Positions 50,630 to 56,326 of a stretch of 56,326 nt of DNA are shown one piece after another. The first letter of the stretch is position 1; each line of letters opens with the position of its first letter. The translations under genes were made by a program, and so were the position numbers. The notes beneath the pieces are model-generated. The model was given only the letters and a program-made list of their open reading frames with translations. It searched no databases and was not told the DNA's origin. The stretch lies in contig JAEHCK010000014.1 of the NCBI GenBank assembly GCA_020696345.1, positions 1 to 56,326 of the forward strand, in the 5' to 3' direction. This DNA is from Thermoplasmata archaeon. GTDB lineage: Archaea > Thermoplasmatota > Penumbrarchaeia > JAEHCK01.

Positions 50630-51322
50630 CTATTTTCCATTATTAATTTGTTTTACAAATTCAGCCAGTCCATAAAAATCTTCCACGAGCGTTTTACATC
50701 CGAGCCATCTAAGTTCTGTTCTATTATACGCACCCGATAATACACCGACAAAACTTATATTTCCATTTTGTGCACACATGTAATCTATTTTATGATCACC
50801 AACGAACAAAATATTCTCACGAGCTAACTCAAATGTTTTAATTATATGATCCAAAGCATGCAAATGAGGTTTTGCCTTTAACAATGTGAAATCATCCCTA
50901 CTTACGATCGAATAAAAATATTTCGAAATCCCGGTACCTTCCAAACATGCAATTGTATATTTTGTGGAGGCTCTTGTAAGAATCCCCATTTTTATTGCTG
51001 CGGTCTGACACTCCATGATGAACTCATGTACACCAGGCAGGAGCTCTACTTTATCAACATTCTCGAATTCGATTTCTGTTAAAATATCCGAAATATTATC
51101 CAATATTTTATTACGTTCAAATAATGAATAACTATTCTTGACCATCTTTTCATTCAGGTCATTAATGATCTCATTGGTAGTTTGTTTCGAGATATAATTT
51201 GTACCAGGTATTTCAAAGCTCTGGATATATTCGATCATACTACGTTTCATTTCGGGAAAATCTACTACTGATCCGATCAGAGTCCCATCGAGATCGAATA
51301 TTATTCCTTTTATAGTATTCAT
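50630..51322 (-). CDS. HAD-superfamily phosphatase
   Basis: This 230-residue protein has the catalytic motif I in GIIFDLDGTLIGS (nucleophile and acid Asp near residues 10 and 12). Motif II Thr/Ser is in KMGILTRASTKYT, motif III Lys is in TLLKAKPHLHALDHIIK, and motif IV acids are in ILFVGDHKIDYMCAQNG. The helical cap inserted after motif I places it with phosphoglycolate-phosphatase-like (subfamily I) enzymes. The substrate is unknown. It is upstream of and close to the NAD-kinase-like gene, so a nucleotide or sugar-phosphate substrate is possible but unproven. Confidence 0.88.
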   Translation of the reverse strand: MNTIKGIIFDLDGTLIGSVVDFPEMKRSMIEYIQSFEIPGTNYISKQTTNEIINDLNEKMVKNSYSLFERNKILDNISDILTEIEFENVDKVELLPGVHEFIMECQTAAIKMGILTRASTKYTIACLEGTGISKYFYSIVSRDDFTLLKAKPHLHALDHIIKTFELARENILFVGDHKIDYMCAQNGNISFVGVLSGAYNRTELRWLGCKTLVEDFYGLAEFVKQINNGK

Positions 51323-51357
51323 AATACCACTTTTAAGATATGATGATTTTATTAGGA

Positions 51358-51600
51358 TAATTGAAGTTTTGCGTTTTCAAATAAATAGAAGGGAGTAAGC
51401 TAGTTGGTTGAATAGTAGATTCCGGGGTAAGGGGTTACAATTCAGGGGTCTGTTGGTCAGTCGGTCTATCGGTCAATTAGTCACTAGTTCCTAGATGCTA
51501 GTTGCTAGTCGACCAGCTGACTAGCTGACCAGTCGACCATCCCATCTCGTTGAACTAAAATTATTATTCTATTCAATCAAAACGCCAAAGTGCAGTAACT
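51358..51600 (-). mobile_element. Dispersed element with conserved ends, copy 3 (inverted)
   Basis: Read on the minus strand, this copy begins ACTGCACTTTGGCGTTTTGA, continues TAGAATAATAATTTTAGTTC and AACGAGATGGG, and ends CTATTCAACCAACTAGCTTAC followed by GAAAACGCAAAACTTCAATT. This is the same order as copy 1 at 1.75-2.0 kb, with nearly equal length (about 243 bp). The ends share the inverted TTTTGCGTTTT-like core. No flanking duplication is clear here. The element lies between divergent genes. The coordinates give the element, and its sense is defined by copy 1. Confidence 0.65.
51450..51537. repeat. Array of eleven 8-nt units in copy 3
   Basis: Eleven octamers in strict phase: ctgttggt, cagtcggt, ctatcggt, caattagt, cactagtt, cctagatg, ctagttgc, tagtcgac, cagctgac, tagctgac, cagtcgac. 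The first units (AGTCGGT) and the last (GTCGAC, GCTGAC) are in complementary senses. The number of units equals that in copy 1, although the sequences differ. Confidence 0.8.
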
Positions 51601-51919
51601 GTATTTAAATTTTTTATGATTTCTATTGGAAACCAAAGGAAAAGTTAAACTCGAACAATTTGTTGGCACAAATTATTCTTGAGCTAAGAATTCTTATAAT
51701 AAATAACATTGAGATAAGAATTCTTACCCAGCTAAAAGGCAAAAGCTAAAGGTGATCAGAACTTTTAAGATTTTACTTTTGAAATTTAACTTTAAAAAAT
51801 GTGTAAATCATTATTCTTTTTGCAAAATATTTTTTATATTTCTCATTAGTAAAATTTAAAAAAGTCAAGTGTATACACCAAAAAGAAATTTGAATAAACT
51901 GAACCGACTAGGTGAAAGC
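51601..51919 (+). promoter_or_regulatory. Leader and promoter region of the pyrophosphatase gene
   Basis: This stretch has no gene. A repeated ATTCTTATAATAAAT/ATTCTTACCC motif with GAGCTAAGAATTCTT and GAGATAAGAATTCTT (about 51675-51730) forms a short direct repeat. A TATA-like box TTTTTTATATTTC (about 51831-51843) is placed about 30 nt before a possible transcript start near 51865. GGTGA (51911-51915) lies 4 nt before the ATG at 51920. Confidence 0.4.
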
Positions 51920-54517
51920 ATGATAACCATAGAAAAAGCTGAAAAAAGTAATTTTCCAACGCATAATAAAATGCATCGGTCAATGACCTGCGGCATAATA
52001 TTGATACTAATGATCCTATCCTCTTTTATTATCACTCAAAATGCAGTTGCCCAAGAACCCCTTGAATCACCCATGGAGGTAGAGATTGATGAAAGTAATG
52101 ATACTAAAATTGAACATACATTATACTGGGGTCAAGAAACTGAGTTCGAAATTAAGATCAAAAACACTAAAAATGAGCATGGCAAATTTATAATGACCTA
52201 TAGTAATCCTTCAGATGACTGGCAGGTTTCTTTGAAGGACGTTTCGAATAAAACTGGCAAATATGAATATCAAATTTTATCTTTTCCACTAGGCAAGCAC
52301 TTGGAAATAGACTTTTTTGGTAAATCGGAAATTACCTTCCTGATCGTTATCACGTCACCGAGCGAACCGGTGGACGAAGAAGAATTTGAATTAAGAATAA
52401 TGACAGAGTACTCGGGTGGTATCTTTGAAGAGAAAGTTCTTGTTGTTAAAGTTTTAACTGATCAGAAGAACGATTGGGTACTCCCGACCATTACACTTAT
52501 GATCGGTGGTATGGCCGTTCTATTCTCATTAGGTTTAACATGGTTAATATTAAAGAAAAACCGCGGAAACAAAAAGATGATAGAGATCTCCGATTCGATC
52601 CGTCAGGGTGCAATGGCCTATTTGAACAGACAATACAAGATGATCGTGATCTTTGTAATCGTGATGGGTATAGTTTTAGCCTTGGTCATGGGTCTTGATG
52701 CCTGGAAGATCGCAACTGCGTTCGTAGTTGGTGCAATATTCTCAGCTTCAGCAGGGTATATCGGTATGAATATTGCAACCCATGCAAATTCACGCACGAC
52801 CCAAGCAGCCCGGAAAGGCTTGAACCAAGGTCTACGCGTTGCATTCAATAGTGGTGCGGTCATGGGCCTGACTGTTGTTGGTTTAGGCTTGCTGGGGGTA
52901 AGCCTTCTTTACCTAATATTTGGAGACCCGACCATTATTGCAGGATTCTCGATGGGTGCAAGCTCCATTGCATTATTTGCCCGAGTCGGTGGTGGGATCT
53001 ATACCAAAGGCGCTGATGTTGGTGCAGATCTGGTTGGCAAGGTGGAGAAAGGTATCCCCGAGGATGACCCACGTAATCCAGCCGTGATCGCTGACCTGGT
53101 CGGTGACAATGTTGGAGATGTTGCGGGTATGGGCGCCGATCTCTATGAATCTTATGTAGGCTCACTGGTAGCTTGTATGATATTGAGCATAACCGCTTTT
53201 GCATTTTTAGGTCAGGATATGGTGCTAAAAGGTATCATGCTACCTCTATTGATCGCGGCAATTGGGATAATCTGTTCAATAGTGGGAACCTTCTTTGTTA
53301 AAACGGGTGAGACCGTAGAGCAAGGCGTTTTACTTTGGGCACTACGCCGCGGCATTTTCTCAGCCGCAATTTTCACGGCAATATTATCCTATTTAGTCGT
53401 AGTTATCTACTTAGGCGCCGAACATATCGGCATCTTTTTCTCTATATTGTGCGGTTTAATGGCGGGAGTCACCATTGGCTTGATCACGGAATATTTCACC
53501 TCAGAGAAATATACACCTACTAGGAGCATAGCCGATAATGCCAAAACCGGGCATGCTACCGTGATCATCAAAGGTTTTGCAGTTGGAATGCAGAGCACTG
53601 CTATTCCGGTTATAATAATAGCAGTTACAATACCTGCGGCTTATTTCTTCGCAGGTGGTTTTATAAGTCCAGTTCTTGGCCTGTACGGTATCGCGATCGC
53701 CGCAGTCGGCATGCTGTCCACATTAGGCATTACATTAGCCACAGACGCCTACGGTCCGGTGGCCGATAATGCCGGCGGCATCTCGGAGATGGCGGGGTTA
53801 CCTGAAAAGGTCAGAAAAAGAACGGATGCTCTGGATTCCCTGGGCAACACTACTGCCGCAACTGGCAAAGGTTTTGCCATCGGGTCTGCAGCCCTTACCG
53901 CCCTGGCTTTGCTAGCGGCATATTCACAGGCGGTGAGATTGGATAATATAAATTTGATCAATCCATTAGTAATTACCGGATTATTCATAGGAGGCATGCT
54001 TCCGTTCCTATTCTGTTCCATGACAATAAACGCAGTGGGTAAGGCTGCCTTTAGAATGGTCGAGGAAGTGCGCAGACAGTTCAAGGAGATACCTGGAATT
54101 ATGCAAAATAAAAACAAACCTGACTACGCACGTTGTGTGGATATCAGCACACAGACGGCACAGCAAGAGATGGTACTTCCGGGTATATTGGCGGTTGTTA
54201 CACCGATCGCAGTTGGATTACTTCTTGGCCCGGCTGCCTTGGGTGGATTGCTTGTAGGTGCGACAGTTTGCGGGTTTTTGCTGGCGATATTAATGGCCAA
54301 TGCAGGTGGTGCTTGGGATAATGCTAAGAAATTCATAGAAGGAGGCTATCTGGGTGGCAAAGGCTCGGAGGCACATAAGGCTAGTGTGACCGGCGACACG
54401 GTGGGCGACCCGTTCAAAGATACTGCGGGACCTTCATTGAATATATTGATCAAATTAATGACCGTGGTCTCATTGGTGTTTGCACCAGTTATTTTAGCAT
54501 TTCATATACTTGGTTGA
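51920..54517 (+). CDS. hppA: Membrane-bound pyrophosphatase with extra N-terminal extracytosolic domain
   Basis: The last 690 or so residues of this 865-residue protein are a complete ion-pumping pyrophosphatase. They include [31 protein letters not shown], the [17 protein letters not shown] segment, [20 protein letters not shown], and the [18 protein letters not shown] motif near the end. Ala in [10 protein letters not shown], where K+-independent enzymes have Lys, points to a K+-dependent type. Ahead lies an additional region: a signal-like helix (about residues 22-40), a beta-rich domain of about 120 residues (NEW3/CARDB-like) and one membrane helix (about 171-192). Usual M-PPases lack it. 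The ATG at 51920 is preferred because of GGTGA. A GTG at 51869 is possible, and it lies very near the predicted transcript start. Confidence 0.93.
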   Translation: MITIEKAEKSNFPTHNKMHRSMTCGIILILMILSSFIITQNAVAQEPLESPMEVEIDESNDTKIEHTLYWGQETEFEIKIKNTKNEHGKFIMTYSNPSDDWQVSLKDVSNKTGKYEYQILSFPLGKHLEIDFFGKSEITFLIVITSPSEPVDEEEFELRIMTEYSGGIFEEKVLVVKVLTDQKNDWVLPTITLMIGGMAVLFSLGLTWLILKKNRGNKKMIEISDSIRQGAMAYLNRQYKMIVIFVIVMGIVLALVMGLDAWKIATAFVVGAIFSASAGYIGMNIATHANSRTTQAARKGLNQGLRVAFNSGAVMGLTVVGLGLLGVSLLYLIFGDPTIIAGFSMGASSIALFARVGGGIYTKGADVGADLVGKVEKGIPEDDPRNPAVIADLVGDNVGDVAGMGADLYESYVGSLVACMILSITAFAFLGQDMVLKGIMLPLLIAAIGIICSIVGTFFVKTGETVEQGVLLWALRRGIFSAAIFTAILSYLVVVIYLGAEHIGIFFSILCGLMAGVTIGLITEYFTSEKYTPTRSIADNAKTGHATVIIKGFAVGMQSTAIPVIIIAVTIPAAYFFAGGFISPVLGLYGIAIAAVGMLSTLGITLATDAYGPVADNAGGISEMAGLPEKVRKRTDALDSLGNTTAATGKGFAIGSAALTALALLAAYSQAVRLDNINLINPLVITGLFIGGMLPFLFCSMTINAVGKAAFRMVEEVRRQFKEIPGIMQNKNKPDYARCVDISTQTAQQEMVLPGILAVVTPIAVGLLLGPAALGGLLVGATVCGFLLAILMANAGGAWDNAKKFIEGGYLGGKGSEAHKASVTGDTVGDPFKDTAGPSLNILIKLMTVVSLVFAPVILAFHILG

Positions 54518-54550
54518 ACTTGACCGGTTCGGAAAAATTGGTATGATGAC

Positions 54551-55081
54551 ATGGAAGAAAACATAGAAGAGATCAAACTTCAGATCTTTCATATGTCACA
54601 GGATGACCCGAAAAAGTGTACTGCCCGCAAGCTTGCAAAGTTTGGTTATGCAACTTTGATCAAACGTCTCAGTTTGATCACATATAGTCCGGTACTGTTG
54701 GACCCGTTCTCACCCAAGGTATTATCAAAGGATGACTTGGAAGATGTAATCAAACACGGCTTGTTGGTTATTGATTGCTCCTGGGTCACTGTGGAAAATG
54801 CTTTTTACTTATTACGCACGAAAAAAAAGGTTATCCCACGCGCACTTCCATACCTGGTTGCGGTTAACCCTGTCAAATATGGTAATGCATTCCAGTTATC
54901 AACCTTAGAGGCGCTTGCCGGGGCGCTGATTATTCTGGGATATCGAAAACAGGCCGAAAAAATTCTAAGGCTCTATAAATGGTCTGGTAATTTTCTTATT
55001 ATGAACGAACAACCCTTGCTTGCATACGAAAATACCGCTACGAGTGAAGAAGTGATCTTGGCCCAGGCCGAGTTCGTTTAA
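54551..55081 (+). CDS. tsr3: Tsr3, rRNA aminocarboxypropyltransferase
   Basis: Tsr3 uses S-adenosylmethionine to add an acp group to a small-subunit rRNA nucleotide (m1acp3-psi in eukaryotes, an equivalent in archaea). This 176-residue protein has the DDPKKCTARKLAKFG start, LLDPFSPKVLSKDD, LLVIDCSWV, the RALPYLVAVNPVKYGNAFQLSTLEALAGAL core that forms the SAM pocket, and the final LxLYKWSGNFLIMNEQPLLAY. The fold is SPOUT-like. It starts 33 nt after hppA and may be cotranscribed. Its 3' end faces the degenerate GTPase gene, with only 7 bp between stops. Confidence 0.95.
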   Translation: MEENIEEIKLQIFHMSQDDPKKCTARKLAKFGYATLIKRLSLITYSPVLLDPFSPKVLSKDDLEDVIKHGLLVIDCSWVTVENAFYLLRTKKKVIPRALPYLVAVNPVKYGNAFQLSTLEALAGALIILGYRKQAEKILRLYKWSGNFLIMNEQPLLAYENTATSEEVILAQAEFV

Positions 55082-55088
55082 ATATTGT

Positions 55089-55637
55089 TCAAACCGATAC
55101 GTATTTTTTTTGTAACTTCTTGAAATATTTCTTTGCAAGCCTGTTTGCTATCGATTGAAAGATCAGTTCCATTCTATTTTCATCGGTTAAGGGTAATAAA
55201 AAATAAGAGGCATTGTAACTCTTTGCAAGTTTTTTCATTCTGTTAATTCTTCTGATCGGTCTTGAACCATCTATCGTGCCGATGAAGAATAATGGTATCT
55301 CGCCAACAAAACCATGTATCTTCTCCGCCCAAAAACTCATCTTTGATATGGATTTTGTTTTATTAAGATTGCCCACGATTATTGCGGCGCTTGAACCTGC
55401 CAAATATGTGGTGTCCCGCGGCCGGCCTTTTGTTAAAGTCCAGAAAAATAAAATTAATTTATAATTGATCTTTTCATTCAAATTGGTTTTTTTACCTAGA
55501 GATACACCCAGCGATTTAAATGGCACACAGATATCCGCACCTTTCGCCACCTCGCCCTTGCCTGACCCCGCGGCACCCGCGATGATGACCTTGAGTCTCT
55601 GCTCGATCATTTTATCTTCATTATTATCTATGTTCAT
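55089..55637 (-). CDS. Degenerate small-GTPase-like protein
   Basis: This 182-residue protein has the layout of a Ras-like domain but weakened motifs. The P-loop reads GAAGSGKGEVAKG, with Gly where the magnesium-binding Ser/Thr should be. The switch II position shows WTLTKGRP rather than WDTxGQ. The NKxD position reads GTIDGSR, and the SAK position LPLTDE. The core secondary structure (IIVGN, IPLFFIGT, YNASYFLL) is kept. It may bind nucleotide without hydrolysis or act as a pseudo-GTPase. The ATG at 55637 is favoured, and an in-frame ATG at 55610 (MIEQRLKV) is a possible alternative. It pairs functionally, perhaps, with true GTPases such as the one at 3868-4443. Confidence 0.7.
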   Translation of the reverse strand: MNIDNNEDKMIEQRLKVIIAGAAGSGKGEVAKGADICVPFKSLGVSLGKKTNLNEKINYKLILFFWTLTKGRPRDTTYLAGSSAAIIVGNLNKTKSISKMSFWAEKIHGFVGEIPLFFIGTIDGSRPIRRINRMKKLAKSYNASYFLLPLTDENRMELIFQSIANRLAKKYFKKLQKKYVSV

Positions 55638-55712
55638 CACCTTATGACTATCTGAAATATATAATATATATGTAATAATTATTTTATTTAAACTTACTGT
55701 ATTGGAAAATAA

Positions 55713-55743
55713 GATGGGATGGCGATTTCATGATCATCCCATC
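55713..55743. other. Perfect 9-bp inverted repeat upstream of the GTPase-like gene
   Basis: GATGGGATG (55713-55721) and CATCCCATC (55735-55743) are exact reverse complements separated by 13 nt. The position between divergent genes suggests an operator or an RNA hairpin, depending on which strand is transcribed. Confidence 0.6.
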
Positions 55744-55769
55744 ATCAATTCAGCAAATTATCCCAACCC
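55726..55769. repeat. Short dispersed repeat, copy 2
   Basis: This shares TCATCAATTCAGCAAATTAT and its flanks with 4637-4678. Both lie upstream of minus-strand GTPase-like genes. It partly overlaps the right arm of the inverted repeat at 55713-55743. Confidence 0.6.
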
Positions 55770-55856
55770 TTTATATGAATTCACAGCATTTTTATATTAA
55801 CATAATTGTTAACCTTTTTATATTCAAATTATGTCTTTTCTATTCGAGGAATTAGC

Positions 55857-56021
55857 TTGACCGATAAGATCTGCCCCTACTGCAATAATCAACTGTACGA
55901 TTACACGAAATATCTATACTGCTACGCCTGTTCAAAACAGTTCAAGATAACCTTTTTTGGCAAGATGAAAGAGGTGGCGCGGACCATCGAGAGCGATCAG
56001 AAACGTGCGATGGGGCGGTAA
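55857..56021 (+). CDS. Mini zinc-ribbon protein
   Basis: This 54-residue protein carries two Cys pairs, CPYC and CYAC, about 14 residues apart, forming one zinc ribbon, followed by a basic helical tail (KMKEVARTIESDQKRAMGR). The TTG at 55857 is chosen because GAGGA (55846-55850) is 6 nt upstream. A longer frame beginning at 55806 lacks such a signal. Small ribbons of this type often bind RNA, DNA or ribosomes. The specific role is unknown. Confidence 0.65.
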   Translation: MTDKICPYCNNQLYDYTKYLYCYACSKQFKITFFGKMKEVARTIESDQKRAMGR

Positions 56022-56091
56022 AATAAGAAGTTATAAATTCTAGTTTATCGGAACATTACAGTCCTACAATAAATAAAGTCGAGCTGAGATT

Positions 56092-56326
56092 GTGATGAAC
56101 AGATACTTGGATGGGTTGGTGCTGAGCAGATACCGTGTTGGGTTGGTGCTGAGCAGATGCCGGGATGGGTTGGTGCTGAGCAGATACCTGGATGGGTTGG
56201 TGATGAACAGATACCTGGCTGAGATTGTGATGAACAGATACCGGGTTGAGTTTGTGATGAACAGATACCGGGTTGAGTTTGTGATGAACAGATACCGGGT
56301 TGAGTTTGTGATGAACAGATACCGGG
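56092..56326 (+). repeat. 27-bp direct tandem array running off the window
   Basis: Eight complete 27-nt units and a 19-nt partial one carry the core GAACAGATACCGGG or GAGCAGATACC and the ends TTGGTGCTGA/TTTGTGATGA. Units 6-8 are identical, pointing to recent expansion or homogenisation. The core is the same as in the array at 48847-49116. The array continues past the window edge, so its length and any inverted partner are unknown. Confidence 0.9.

Overview
This is an AT-rich stretch of an archaeal chromosome. The archaeal markers are an RNA polymerase operon with undivided B and split A'/A'' subunits, ribosomal protein L30e with an archaeal NusA, Kae1, Dph6, Tsr3, pantoate kinase with a CoaBC fusion, pyruvoyl-dependent arginine decarboxylase, and a tRNA with bulge-helix-bulge introns. 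The undivided rpoB, Ras-like GTPases and very large FG-GAP and beta-helix surface proteins make me lean to a Thermoplasmatota-related euryarchaeon. That placement is inference, and an Asgard or other lineage is not excluded.

Layout. 0.3-10.7 kb: a multi-TM sensor-like protein without a kinase domain, an unknown protein with a fresh internal duplication, a Ras-like GTPase, enolase, two small zinc-binding proteins, an FKBP, CoaBC and pantoate kinase (CoA synthesis), and an ASCH-like protein. 10.8-22.4 kb: a TPR protein and two convergent giant surface proteins that share a C-terminal design. 22.6-32.1 kb: nusA, rpl30e, rpoA2, rpoA1, rpoB and rpoH, all on the minus strand, preceded by tRNA-Lys(UUU) carrying two introns. 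32.5-35.8 kb: a dolichol-kinase-like protein, a dehydrogenase closely resembling 6-hydroxycyclohex-1-ene-1-carbonyl-CoA dehydrogenase, and a NifB-like radical SAM protein with a small Cys-pair partner. 36.0-44.1 kb: Kae1, a strikingly MamK-like actin, a long coiled-coil protein with a degenerate nucleotidyltransferase-like head, Dph6, a thiolase, and a helical-repeat/DUF531 fusion. 44.2-56.3 kb: an FG-GAP surface protein, PurM, PdaD, a DMT transporter, a COG3199 NAD-kinase-like protein, a HAD phosphatase, a membrane pyrophosphatase with an extra extracytosolic domain, Tsr3, a degenerate GTPase and a mini zinc ribbon.

The spaces between genes hold a second layer of information. At least three copies of a roughly 240-440 bp element share conserved ends, with a TTTTGCGTTTT-type terminal inverted repeat in two of them. 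Their centres differ: arrays of exact 8-nt periodicity (11 units in two copies) or 28-nt periodicity. Other gaps carry 27-bp arrays. In several places a directly repeated block is followed by a diverged block of the same unit in inverted orientation, so transcripts or single strands could fold into long imperfect hairpins. No transposase or cas gene is present.

The strongest leads are the MamK-like actin with its coiled-coil neighbour, the double-intron tRNA-Lys, the inverted-array element family, the N-terminal extensions on the pyrophosphatase and on RNA polymerase A'', and the isolated aromatic-degradation-type dehydrogenase. Most housekeeping calls rest on family signature motifs read directly in the translations. 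All family names come from recall, without any database search.
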